Position numbers and translations under genes: made by a program. This document shows positions 51,392 through 60,009 of a stretch of 64,000 nucleotides of DNA, piece by piece. Below the pieces are notes generated by a model, which was given only the letters and a program-made list of their open reading frames with translations, had not been told where the DNA came from and did not search any database. Each line of letters starts with the position of its first letter. Within the stretch, counting starts at the first letter, position 1. Source of the stretch: an uncultured Rhizobiaceae group bacterium (GTDB lineage Bacteria > Pseudomonadota > Alphaproteobacteria > Rhizobiales > Rhizobiaceae); the NCBI GenBank assembly GCA_937930635.1, contig CALHCF010000013.1:1-64000 (forward strand). Direction: 5' to 3'.

Positions 51392-53434
51392 TCAGCGCTC
51401 CCTATTATGAGCGACCATGGTCAAGAGTTCGTATTCGGCGACCAGTTCGTCGTCCTGATTGCTCAGCGTGACATGCCAGCGAACTTCGCCATAATCCTGG
51501 TTGCGCGGTGTCTTGTTTTTAACCGACAGGCGCACCTTGATGGAGTCTCCTGCAACAACCGGCTTCATAAAGGCCAGTCCGTCCAGGCCGGTATTGGCAA
51601 GCACCGGGCCTTCGTTCGGCTCAACAAACAAGCCTGCTGCAAAGCTCAGCAGCAAATAACCATGGGCGACCCGGTCCGGGAAAAATGGATTGCGTTTGGC
51701 CGCATCGGGGTCCGTATGCGCGTAGAATGTGTCTCCGGTAAATTCGGCAAAGTGCTCGATATCTTCAACGGTGATCTCGCGTGGTGCCGTATGGATCGTC
51801 TCGCCGATCTGCAACTCACCAAAAGTGCGGGTGAACGGATGGGCCGGACCTTCGATCTCCAATCCACCCGGTACCCACTTGTCGCCAATAGCCGATATGA
51901 AATCGGGAGAGCCTTGTACCGCGGTGCGTTGCATATAGTGCATGACACCGCGAACGCCGCCCATCTCTTCACCACCGCCAGCCCGGCCCGGCCCGCCATG
52001 GATCATGTGCGGCATGGGTGAACCATGCCCGGTCGAGCCTTTCATGCTGTCACGGTTGTTGAAATACAGGCGGCCATGGAAAGCACCGGCGCCGATGGCA
52101 ACTTCGCGTGCGACCTGTGGATCATGGGTGATCACGGACGCAACAAGAGACCCTTCGCCGCGATTGATGGTCTGTATCGCATGGTCAAGATCGCGATATC
52201 CCATGATGGTTGAGACCGGTCCAAAGGCTTCTGTATCGTGAATGCGTTCGGCCCCGTCGGGGTCTGCACAATGGAACAGCATGGGCGGCAGAAAGGCACC
52301 TGCATCAGCGTCGGCGCCATTGATCTCAAAATTATCCGGATCGCCAAAGACCCGTTCGGCCTCGCTGGCAAGAATGGCTGCTTTTTTGAGGACATCCTTC
52401 TTTTGCGCATTCGAAACCAGGGCGCCCATGCGTGTTCCTTCTGCCTGCGGGTCCCCGATTACCGTCTTTGACAGGCGCTGCTTCAAGGCCTCGATAACGG
52501 CATCGACATGGGCCTGCGGGGCGAGGATGCGACGAATGGCAGTGCATTTTTGACCGGCCTTGGCCGTCATCTCACGCTGAACTTCCTTGATGAAGAGATC
52601 GAATTCCGGTGTTCCTGGCACCGCATCCGGCCCCAGAATGGAAGCGTTCAGACTGTCCTGTTCGGCGATAAAGCGGATTGAATTTTTCAAAATATGGGGC
52701 GCCGACCGCAACATGAACGCCGTGTCCGCAGAGCCGGTAAAACCAACCACATCCTGACAGGTGAGATGGTCAAGCGTGTCGCCCAAACCACCTGCCACAA
52801 ACTGAACGGCTCCATCGGGCAGATGGCCGCTTTCAATCATCAGCTTCGCCGCCAGCTCTGCAACATGACAGGTGGCGGTTGCCGGTTTCACGATGGCGGG
52901 TACGCCAGCCAGCAGCGTTGGAGCCAGCTTCTCCAACATGCCCCATACCGGAAAATTGAACGCGTTGATGTGAACAGCAACACCTTGAAGCGGAGTGCAG
53001 ATATGCTGACAAAGAAATTTGCCGTCCTTTGACAGCATCTCGATATCGCCATCCAGGAAAACATGACCATCCGGCAATTCGCGCCGCCCTTTTGAGGCAA
53101 AGACAAACATGGTGCCAATGCCACCATCGATATCGATGAGATGGTCGTTTTGAGTTCCGCCCGTTGAGAAACTCAAATCGTAGAGAGCCTGTTTGTGCTC
53201 GTTCAGGTGGAGCGCAAGTGCCTTGATCATGCGTGCACGGTCGTGAAAGGTCATGGCGCGCAAAGCAGGGCCACCAATGTTTCGCGCATGTGCAAGCATT
53301 GCCTGCGTGTCGATATTTGTGTTCCCGGCACGGGCCATGACATGACCGGTTACGGCATTTTCGATATCGCGTGCGCCATCACCCGGCCCAATCCAGCTTC
53401 CGCCAATGAAACTGCTCACATCCAACTTGGTCAT
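51392..53434 (-). CDS. paaZ: PaaZ: oxepin-CoA hydrolase / 3-oxo-5,6-dehydrosuberyl-CoA semialdehyde dehydrogenase
   Basis: This is a 680-residue bifunctional enzyme. ATG 53434 (MTKLDVSSFIGGSWI) is preferred over 53449. The N-terminal about 520 residues are an aldehyde dehydrogenase with VAVHINAFNFPVWGMLEKLA, FTGSADTAFML and the catalytic Cys in AGQKCTAIRR. The C-terminal about 150 residues are a MaoC-like hydratase with the Asp/His dyad in FYAHTDPDAAKRNPFFPDRV and AHGYLLLSFAAG. It opens the oxepin ring and oxidises the aldehyde. It lies upstream of paaJ with its own promoter region at 53435-53700, divergent from the TRAP genes. Confidence 0.94.
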   Translation of the reverse strand: MTKLDVSSFIGGSWIGPGDGARDIENAVTGHVMARAGNTNIDTQAMLAHARNIGGPALRAMTFHDRARMIKALALHLNEHKQALYDLSFSTGGTQNDHLIDIDGGIGTMFVFASKGRRELPDGHVFLDGDIEMLSKDGKFLCQHICTPLQGVAVHINAFNFPVWGMLEKLAPTLLAGVPAIVKPATATCHVAELAAKLMIESGHLPDGAVQFVAGGLGDTLDHLTCQDVVGFTGSADTAFMLRSAPHILKNSIRFIAEQDSLNASILGPDAVPGTPEFDLFIKEVQREMTAKAGQKCTAIRRILAPQAHVDAVIEALKQRLSKTVIGDPQAEGTRMGALVSNAQKKDVLKKAAILASEAERVFGDPDNFEINGADADAGAFLPPMLFHCADPDGAERIHDTEAFGPVSTIMGYRDLDHAIQTINRGEGSLVASVITHDPQVAREVAIGAGAFHGRLYFNNRDSMKGSTGHGSPMPHMIHGGPGRAGGGEEMGGVRGVMHYMQRTAVQGSPDFISAIGDKWVPGGLEIEGPAHPFTRTFGELQIGETIHTAPREITVEDIEHFAEFTGDTFYAHTDPDAAKRNPFFPDRVAHGYLLLSFAAGLFVEPNEGPVLANTGLDGLAFMKPVVAGDSIKVRLSVKNKTPRNQDYGEVRWHVTLSNQDDELVAEYELLTMVAHNRER

Positions 53435-53709
53435 AGCCCGTCCTTTCACAAAATTGATTGTTGCAAGTATTGACCAGCCAGTCGGTTTTGCAAGTTTGTT
53501 GAACCGGCAACCATTGTGGCGACGCCATCATGGATGCCGAATATTCGCATATGGCTCGCGAAAGGCGACCCCGATCTGCGAGGACCGTCTTTTTGGTGTT
53601 GGTTTCCTCGAAGAATCCCGCTGTAATGGATACCGTCTCCCGCCGGCGCAGTTTCACCGCCTAATGACCGGAAAGCGCTAAAAGTTTGCAGGTGACAAAA
53701 TGGATATGA

Positions 53710-53732
53710 TGCATTATTATGCATACTTTGCA
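53710..53732. promoter_or_regulatory. TGCA-N6-TGCA site before the TRAP transporter operon
   Basis: TGCA-TTATTA-TGCA (53710-53723) is followed by another TGCA at 53729. Spacing and the central TTATTA are close to the site TGCATTATAATGCA before boxC. It lies 38 bases before the dctP-like gene, in the 336-base gap shared with divergent paaZ. No gene is seen in that gap. Confidence 0.6.
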
Positions 53733-53770
53733 ATAAATCTCATACTACTCGACACTCAGGGAGGATCCTC

Positions 53771-54790
53771 ATGATCAACTACAAAAAGCTGCTTGGCATG
53801 GTCAGCGCATTGACACTCGGTTTTGCGACACCTGCATTTTCTGCAGAATATGAATTCAATCTTCAGAGCTTTTTGCCGGCGCAGGCCACCATTCCGGCTA
53901 AAATCATTGATGTCTGGGCTAACAATGTTGAAGAGGCGTCTAAGGGACGTATCGAAATCAAACGCTATGCCTCAATGCAGCTGGGCGGAAAGCCGCCGGA
54001 GCTTCTGGACCAGGTTATTGATGGCGTCATTGATATGACCTGGAATGTGATTGGTTACACCCCAGGCCGTTTTCCTTCGACCGAAGTGTTTGAACTTCCG
54101 TTTCTTGTCAAAGACGCAAAGCCGGCTTCCGCTGCATTCTGGAAAATGCTCGAAGAGGATATTGCCGCTCGTGAATTCTCCGACGTGAAAGTTCTCGGGG
54201 GCTGGGTTCACGGCCCCGGCGTTATTCATTCAAACAAGGTAATCAAAACACCGGCAGACTTTAACGGCATGAAAATCCGTGGCGCGTCGCGTCAGGTCAA
54301 CGCATTGTTGAAAACGCTCGGCGCGACCCCGGTTGGGATGCCGGTTCCGGCGGTTCCTGAAGCTCTGTCAAAAGGTGTAATCGACGGGACAACCATTCCG
54401 TGGGAAGTTACCAAGGCGCTGAAGGTCCCGGAGCTTGTCGAAAACCACACTGAGTTTACCGGCCCGATGATGTACACGGTCACCTTCGTACTGGCGATGA
54501 ACAAGGACAAATACAAGTCTCTGCCGGACGACCTGAAGGCTGTGATTGACGACAATTCAGGTCTGAAATTCTCTGTTTTTGCAGGCGACATCCAGCAGGC
54601 CAATGACGCTCCGGCCCGCGAAATTGCTCTGGACCGGGGCAACAATATCGTGACGCTTGATGAAGAAAAGTCAGCTGTCTGGGCCGCTGCGGCTCAGCCG
54701 GTTTATGATGCCTGGATTGCCGAAATGAAAGAAAAAGGCATCGATGGTCAGGCCTTGATCAAGCGCGCCAAAGCGCTGATGGCGCAATAG
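53771..54790 (+). CDS. TRAP transporter substrate-binding protein (DctP family)
   Basis: This is a 339-residue periplasmic protein. A signal peptide ends at PAFSA-E (about residue 25). The DctP fold is visible in DVWANNVEEASKGRIEIKRY, MQLGGKPPELLDQVIDGVID, FNGMKIRGASRQVNALLKTL, GATPVGMPVPAVPEALSKGV and IDGTTIPWEV. The conserved Arg that binds the substrate carboxylate is in KIRGASRQV. It delivers an organic acid to the DctQM membrane part encoded downstream. The substrate is unknown; the TGCA box and the aromatic gene neighbours suggest benzoate or a related aromatic acid. Confidence 0.9.
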   Translation: MINYKKLLGMVSALTLGFATPAFSAEYEFNLQSFLPAQATIPAKIIDVWANNVEEASKGRIEIKRYASMQLGGKPPELLDQVIDGVIDMTWNVIGYTPGRFPSTEVFELPFLVKDAKPASAAFWKMLEEDIAAREFSDVKVLGGWVHGPGVIHSNKVIKTPADFNGMKIRGASRQVNALLKTLGATPVGMPVPAVPEALSKGVIDGTTIPWEVTKALKVPELVENHTEFTGPMMYTVTFVLAMNKDKYKSLPDDLKAVIDDNSGLKFSVFAGDIQQANDAPAREIALDRGNNIVTLDEEKSAVWAAAAQPVYDAWIAEMKEKGIDGQALIKRAKALMAQ

Positions 54791-54810
54791 TCGACGACAC
54801 CTTGTCTATA

Positions 54811-54842
54811 GCTTGTACGAGCCGGTTTTGGCTCGTACAAGT
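54811..54842 (+). other. Stem-loop between TRAP binding-protein and membrane genes
   Basis: CTTGTACGAGCC and GGCTCGTACAAG are perfectly complementary (12 bases) around GGTTTT, 20 bases after the stop of the binding-protein gene. There is no T-run behind it. It probably protects the upstream message from 3' decay and so raises the binding protein over its membrane partners. Confidence 0.85.
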
Positions 54843-54871
54843 TCCCAGTTGGGAGTTGGCGGGGAAAGAGT

Positions 54872-55432
54872 ATGCACCGTTTCGTTCAAGGGCTGGGGCA
54901 TGGCATGGCGCTTTTGGGCGGTGCAGTGCTCATCTTTCTGATTTTGCTGACATCCATCTCTGTCGCCGGGCGGGTTCTCAATACATTTTTGCACAACTGG
55001 GTCGCCGTCATTGCACCTGGCTTTGCAAAATGGGCTTTGGATCTCGGTATAGGGCCAATCAACGGCGACTTTGAAATCGTGGAGGCCGGTGTGGCCTTCG
55101 CGATTTTCTCGTTCCTGCCTTTGTGCCAATTGACCTCAAGCCATGCGGTCGTCGATATTTTTACCAGCGGGTTTTCTGCAAGGGCCAATCGCCTGTTGCG
55201 CATGATCGCCGAAGTTTTGTTTGCTGCGGCACTCGCCCTTATCGCGGTTCAGCTTTTAGGCGGTCTTCAGTCCAAACTGAGGTTTGGCGAAAACACATTT
55301 ATTTTGCAGTTCCCGGTTTGGTGGGGTTATGCCGCCAGCTTTGCGGCTGCCGTGGTTGGCGTCATCGTCGGCTTCTATATGGCAGGCGTGCGCATCTACG
55401 AATGTGCAACGGGAAAGGAATATGAACTTTGA
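54872..55432 (+). CDS. TRAP transporter small membrane subunit (DctQ family)
   Basis: This is a 186-residue protein with four hydrophobic segments: about residues 8-28 (GHGMALLGGAVLIFLILLTS), 70-92 (EAGVAFAIFSFLPLCQL), 107-130 (ANRLLRMIAEVLFAAALALI) and 150-175 (GYAASFAAAVVGVIVGFYMA). The size and topology match DctQ, but it has a longer periplasmic stretch after the first helix than usual. GGGGAAAG precedes the ATG. It overlaps the DctM gene by four bases. Confidence 0.88.
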   Translation: MHRFVQGLGHGMALLGGAVLIFLILLTSISVAGRVLNTFLHNWVAVIAPGFAKWALDLGIGPINGDFEIVEAGVAFAIFSFLPLCQLTSSHAVVDIFTSGFSARANRLLRMIAEVLFAAALALIAVQLLGGLQSKLRFGENTFILQFPVWWGYAASFAAAVVGVIVGFYMAGVRIYECATGKEYEL

Positions 55433-56925
55433 GTGATCTCCTCATCGGGCTTTACTCGTTCCCCGTACTGCTCCTTCTCATTTTTTTCAGGGTTCCGATT
55501 GGCCTGGCCATGTTTCTGACAGGTCTGGTGGGAATCGTTCTGGCGACCGGCAGCACCAACATACCTCTGGGACGTCTGAAAGCCGAAACCTATACCACGT
55601 TCTCCAGCTATTCACTTTCAATCGTGCCCATGTTCTTGCTGATGGGGCAGTTTGCGACCCTGGGGGGAATGTCTGCTGCCCTGTTCAAGGCTGCTGAAGG
55701 CTTTCTGGGCCACCGGCGCGGCGGTGTTGCGATGGCGTCGGTTGGCGCTTGTGCGGGGTTCGGGGCCATTTGCGGATCATCACTCGCAACAGCCGCCACT
55801 ATGGGCCGTGTAGCTCTGCCCGAGCTGAAACGTTACGGCTATGAAGGCGGGTTCTCAACCGCGACACTGGCTGCGGGCGGAACCCTTGGAATCCTAATCC
55901 CGCCATCTGTTGTTCTGGTGATATATGCGATTTTGACTGAGCAGAATATTGCCAAGCTTTTTCTTGCTGCGTTTATTCCCGGCATATTGGCCGCGCTGGG
56001 CTATATGATCGCCATCTCGATCTATGTGCGGCTTTATCCTGAAAGTGCAGGCACCCGCGAGGCCATTTCCTATCGCGAACGCTTCCAGCTTCTGTTTGAC
56101 GTATGGCCTGTCCTGCTGGTTTTTGGCCTCGTTGTTGGCGGCATTTACGCAGGGTGGTTTACGCCAACCGAAGGTGCGGCAATCGGAGCCGCCGGTACAG
56201 GATTGATTGCGCTTCTCAACAAGGGGCTGAATCTGCAAACTCTCAAAGAGAGTATCGTCAGCACAGCCAAATCGACGGCGATGATCTTTTTCATCGTACT
56301 TGGAGCGGGTTTTTACAACGGCTTCCTGGCCCTGACCAATGTGCCTCAGGAATTGGCAGGTTTTGTTTTGACGCAAGGCTTCAGCCCCTGGACGATTCTG
56401 ATCATAATTTTGATCTTCTATCTGATATTGGGCTGCGTCATGGACAGTCTCAGCATGATCCTGTTGACGATCCCGATTTTCTTTCCGGTCATCTCGGTTC
56501 TGGATTTCGGCCTGGTCGATCTGATTGCCATGCAACATGATGCAGCCCGTGCCGCCCTGGCCGGGTCTGCAGAAATTGCCGCTGATGTTCGGGCGGAAGT
56601 CGAGGCCTTGATCGCCTCGGGCAGCGAGATCAGCCGCGAACTGCAAAAGACCCTTGATATCCGCGTGACGCAGGGGATGGCTGACAGGATTGCTCTTGAA
56701 CGCACAGCAATCTGGTTTGGTATTCTTGTCCTCATCGTTGTTGAGGTGGGATTGATCACGCCGCCGGTGGGAATGAACCTTTTTGTTATCAATGCGATGG
56801 ATCGTGAAACCCGTCTTCTGGATACCTACAAGGCAGTCCTGTTCTTTGTCGGTTCAGATCTGGCGCGCGTGGTGATCCTGGTCCTGTTCCCGGTCATCAC
56901 CCTGTTTTTGATCCCCATCAGGTGA
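55429..56925 (+). CDS. TRAP transporter large permease subunit (DctM family)
   Basis: This is a 498-residue polytopic sodium-dependent permease, started at TTG 55429 behind GGGAAAGGAA; the start overlaps the DctQ stop. Family parts are FFRVPIGLAMFLTGLVGIVL, GACAGFGAICGSSLATAATM, AGGTLGILIPPSVVLVIYAI and VEVGLITPPVGMNLFVINAM. It is about 60 residues longer than a usual DctM because of a hydrophilic insert at about residues 368-424 (starting MQHDAARAALAGSAE) between two late membrane helices. Together with DctP and DctQ it forms one secondary transporter. Confidence 0.92.
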   Translation: MSDLLIGLYSFPVLLLLIFFRVPIGLAMFLTGLVGIVLATGSTNIPLGRLKAETYTTFSSYSLSIVPMFLLMGQFATLGGMSAALFKAAEGFLGHRRGGVAMASVGACAGFGAICGSSLATAATMGRVALPELKRYGYEGGFSTATLAAGGTLGILIPPSVVLVIYAILTEQNIAKLFLAAFIPGILAALGYMIAISIYVRLYPESAGTREAISYRERFQLLFDVWPVLLVFGLVVGGIYAGWFTPTEGAAIGAAGTGLIALLNKGLNLQTLKESIVSTAKSTAMIFFIVLGAGFYNGFLALTNVPQELAGFVLTQGFSPWTILIIILIFYLILGCVMDSLSMILLTIPIFFPVISVLDFGLVDLIAMQHDAARAALAGSAEIAADVRAEVEALIASGSEISRELQKTLDIRVTQGMADRIALERTAIWFGILVLIVVEVGLITPPVGMNLFVINAMDRETRLLDTYKAVLFFVGSDLARVVILVLFPVITLFLIPIR

Positions 56926-57023
56926 CGTCACGGGTTTACACCTAAACACATCGCAGCCACCAAATGCCTTCGGCGCGAAATTCAACCGCCGTCAGCACCA
57001 GATCAGCACCAGGCATGTCGGCT

Positions 57024-58034
57024 TTACTCGTTCTCATCTTCATAGCCGACAAGATTGAGTGGTCTGGCTTTGATCTGGTTCAGTTCACACCAGCGGACCA
57101 GAGCGTCTTCGCGGCCGTGGGTTACCCAGACTTCTCTGGGTTGCAGTTCGGTTATGGTGTCCAGCAATTCGTCCCAGTCGCAATGATCTGACAGGATGAG
57201 TGGAAGTTCGACACCGCGCTGTTTGGCGCGCTGGCGCACCTGCATCCAGCCAGAGGCGAAACAGAAAATGGGGTCGGGAAAGCGGCGGGCCCATTTGTCG
57301 GCAAAAGCAGAAGGGGGGCCAAGAACAATCGACCCCGCAAAGTCACCGGTCTTGCCCTTCTCCAGTGTCGCCGGAGAAAGCGGGCCCAGGGCGATGCCCT
57401 GACTTTCGTAGTAGTCGCATAGTTTTTGCAGCGCGCCGTGGATGAAGATGGTCTTGTCATAGCCCGCATCGCGCAACAGACAGATCAGCCTTTGCGCTTT
57501 GCCAAGGGCATAGACGCCCACCAAATGGGTATTTTCGGGAAACTGGCGCACAGACGCCAGCAGTTTTTCTATTTCTTCCTGAGCGCCGGGATGCCGAAAT
57601 ACAGGCAGGGCGAAGGTCGCCTCGGTGATGAATACGTCGCAGGGGACCGGTTCAAAACTCATACAGGAAGGGTCATCGCCGCGTTTATAGTCGCCCGACG
57701 CCACAATGCGCAGATCCTGATGTTCCACCAGAATTTGTGCTGACCCCAGAACATGGCCGGCAGGCCAGAAGCCCGCCGTGACGCCGTTAACGGTTCCCAT
57801 CTCGCGCCATGGCGCGGCATGAGGGCTTTGGCAAAAATTGTCGCCATAGCGAATGGCCATGATGTCGAGGGTTTGCTGTGTCGCCCATACTTCCTTGTGC
57901 CCGGCTCTGGCATGGTCGGCATGGCCATGGGTTATAAGCGCACGCTCGACCGGTCTGACCGGATCGATATAAAAATCACCGGGCGGGCAATACAGCCCCT
58001 TGGGTGTTGGATGGAGCAGGTCTTCGGGGCGCAT
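57024..58034 (-). CDS. Ligase-associated DNA exonuclease (MBL/beta-CASP fold)
   Basis: This is a 336-residue metallo-beta-lactamase-fold nuclease. ATG 58034 (MRPEDLLHPTPKGLYCPPGD) is the family start; the longer frame adds 13 residues. The zinc motif is ALITHGHADHARAGH, followed by WPAGHVLGSAQILVEH, VASGDYKRGDDPSC and the beta-CASP-like LSDHCDWDELL and VWVTHGRED. In other genomes this gene sits with an ATP-dependent DNA ligase and Lhr helicase in a repair cluster; those partners are not seen here. It presumably trims DNA ends during repair. Confidence 0.88.
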   Translation of the reverse strand: MRPEDLLHPTPKGLYCPPGDFYIDPVRPVERALITHGHADHARAGHKEVWATQQTLDIMAIRYGDNFCQSPHAAPWREMGTVNGVTAGFWPAGHVLGSAQILVEHQDLRIVASGDYKRGDDPSCMSFEPVPCDVFITEATFALPVFRHPGAQEEIEKLLASVRQFPENTHLVGVYALGKAQRLICLLRDAGYDKTIFIHGALQKLCDYYESQGIALGPLSPATLEKGKTGDFAGSIVLGPPSAFADKWARRFPDPIFCFASGWMQVRQRAKQRGVELPLILSDHCDWDELLDTITELQPREVWVTHGREDALVRWCELNQIKARPLNLVGYEDENE

Positions 58035-58142
58035 CGTATCGCCCCGGTCAGCCACGCGACAGTACAGGTTCAACTATCACGGGATAACTCCTTTCGTGTC
58101 AGACCTTTTGGTTTTCACCTGCTGGCTGAAAGCGAAAGGCTT

Positions 58143-59147
58143 TCATGCCTCCAGCGCATCGACCAGTCTGTCTGCACCATGCCGGAAGGGGTCGACGGTC
58201 GGCAAGCCCATCTCAGCCTCGGTTTTTTCGCAAAGGGCTTTTGCGTCTTCTGGTGACAGGGCGGCGGTGTTAATCGAAATACCGACCACTTTCACATCAG
58301 GATTGACCACCCTGGCCAGCGTCAGCGCCGTATCACGCAATTCTTCCAGGCTGGGCTGCTGATAATCCGGCAGGCCGCGCATATGGTCGCGTGTTGGTTC
58401 GTGGCAAAGGATCAGCGCATCGGGTTGGCCGCCATGAACCAGCGCGAGTGTCACACCAGAATATGACGCATGGTACAGGCTGCCCTGTCCCTCAATCAGA
58501 TCCCAGTGATCATCATCATTGTCCGGCGTGAGGTATTCGATGGATCCGGCCATGAAATCGGCGATCACGGCATCAAGCGGCACGCCGTCGCCCGTGATCA
58601 GAATACCGGTTTGGCCGGTAGCGCGGAAAGTGGCCTTCATGTTGCGTTCACGCATAACCTTTTCCATGCACAGCGCGGTATACATTTTGCCGACTGAACA
58701 ATCGGTGCCCACCGCAAGACAGCGCTTGCCGTGTCGTTTTACACCCGTTGCAATGGGATAGCGCACACTTGGAATGCGCACATCATGCAAGGAGCGGCCA
58801 TTCTGGTCCGCAACCAGCACAAGATCCTGTTCTTCGCGCAAAAGATTATGAAGGCCGGATGCGAGATCAAGGCCGTTTTCGAGAGCCTGTTTCAGCACCA
58901 CGCGCCAGCTGTCTGAAATGAAGCCACCTCTGTTGGCAACGCCGATGACCATAGTCTTGGCACCACGGGCAACGGCTTCCGCAATGCTCAGGTCTTCAAG
59001 CCCCATATCGGCATTGCAGCCCTCAAGGCGCAATTGGCCAACACACAGTTCAGGGCGCCAGTCCTTTATGCCTTGCGCTACTTTTGCAGCCAGCGGATCG
59101 GCGGCGTCGCCCAGAAACAAAAGATAAGGTGTCGAGATCATGGCCAT
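58143..59147 (-). CDS. dgcN: DgcN-type N-acetyltransferase / DUF1611 P-loop protein
   Basis: This is a 334-residue protein of the DUF1611 family. An N-terminal Rossmann-like domain (TPYLLFLGDAADPLAAKVAQ) is followed by a P-loop-type domain with AVGTDCSVGKMYTALCMEK, FRATGQTGILITGDGVPLDA and DLIEGQGSLYHASYSGVTLA. DgcN proteins act with the racemase DgcA in D-glutamate catabolism in marine bacteria. DgcA is not adjacent here, so the role is less certain; a related member could act on another D-amino acid. It is divergent from coxS, with 267 bases between, and shows no operon partner. Confidence 0.75.
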   Translation of the reverse strand: MAMISTPYLLFLGDAADPLAAKVAQGIKDWRPELCVGQLRLEGCNADMGLEDLSIAEAVARGAKTMVIGVANRGGFISDSWRVVLKQALENGLDLASGLHNLLREEQDLVLVADQNGRSLHDVRIPSVRYPIATGVKRHGKRCLAVGTDCSVGKMYTALCMEKVMRERNMKATFRATGQTGILITGDGVPLDAVIADFMAGSIEYLTPDNDDDHWDLIEGQGSLYHASYSGVTLALVHGGQPDALILCHEPTRDHMRGLPDYQQPSLEELRDTALTLARVVNPDVKVVGISINTAALSPEDAKALCEKTEAEMGLPTVDPFRHGADRLVDALEA

Positions 59148-59414
59148 GCTCCAAGGGATGCGAAATACAAGTCGCAGACCAATAGTGAGGAAATGACCAT
59201 GCTTGCAATCGCCGAGTTAATTTGGTGCCAGCAGCCAGAGTTAACTGGACTCATGCGAAGATTGGGCCGGAAATCAGCCAGCTCAGTACAAGACTAAATG
59301 AAACTAGGTCACCTCAGCCTCTTGCACCATGCATCGTTTGCCCCTTAAGCTTTCAACTGAATAAAAACACCCGGCGCTGTCCATGCGGCTTCGGGTCGAT
59401 AACTGGAGGAATGC

Positions 59415-59906
59415 ATGGCTAAAGTACAAATGACGGTAAACGGGAAGTCGGTTGCAGGAACCGTCGAAGACCGGACCCTGTTGGTGGATTATCTGCGTGA
59501 TGGTCGCAATCTGACAGGAACCCATGTGGGATGCGATACATCTCAGTGCGGTGCTTGTGTTGTTCACGTTGATGGTAAGGCTGTTAAGTCATGCACCATG
59601 CTTGCGGTTCAGGCCGACGGCAGCGACATCACGACAATTGAGGGGCTGGCGGCAGGCGGTGATCTGCACCCCATGCAGGCGGCATTTCGTGAAAATCATG
59701 GTCTTCAGTGCGGGTTTTGCACTCCAGGCATGATCATGTCGGCCGTTGATATGGTGAACCGCTTGGGTGGCGATCTCGATGAAGGCACAATTCGTGCCGA
59801 GCTTGAGGGCAATATCTGCCGGTGCACGGGTTATCATAACATCGTCAAATCAATCGCTGCCGGGGCAAGCGCCATGGGCGCAGGTTCCAAACAGGCCGCA
59901 GAATGA
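59415..59906 (+). CDS. coxS: CoxS-like [2Fe-2S] small subunit of a molybdenum hydroxylase
   Basis: This is a 163-residue iron-sulfur subunit of the xanthine-oxidase family. The first cluster motif is [20 protein letters not shown] with a fourth Cys in KSCTML; the second cluster is [11 protein letters not shown] plus [11 protein letters not shown]. It passes electrons from the molybdenum centre in CoxL to FAD in CoxM. GGAGG lies just before the ATG. It is the first gene of an S-L-M operon; the gap to coxL is 103 bases. Confidence 0.93.
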   Translation: MAKVQMTVNGKSVAGTVEDRTLLVDYLRDGRNLTGTHVGCDTSQCGACVVHVDGKAVKSCTMLAVQADGSDITTIEGLAAGGDLHPMQAAFRENHGLQCGFCTPGMIMSAVDMVNRLGGDLDEGTIRAELEGNICRCTGYHNIVKSIAAGASAMGAGSKQAAE

Positions 59907-60009
59907 GACCGAGGCTCTGGTGATCTGACAGTCCGGAGCCAGCCGCTTCACGCAGGCAGGCCAGACACAGTCAGTATTTCCAGCCTCTCCAGATACGGAG
60001 GAAACTACT

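Noticed and set aside
55894-56646. 250-residue reverse frame opposite the TRAP permease gene
   Set aside because: It is a shadow frame with Gln/Asp/Arg-rich low-complexity translation.
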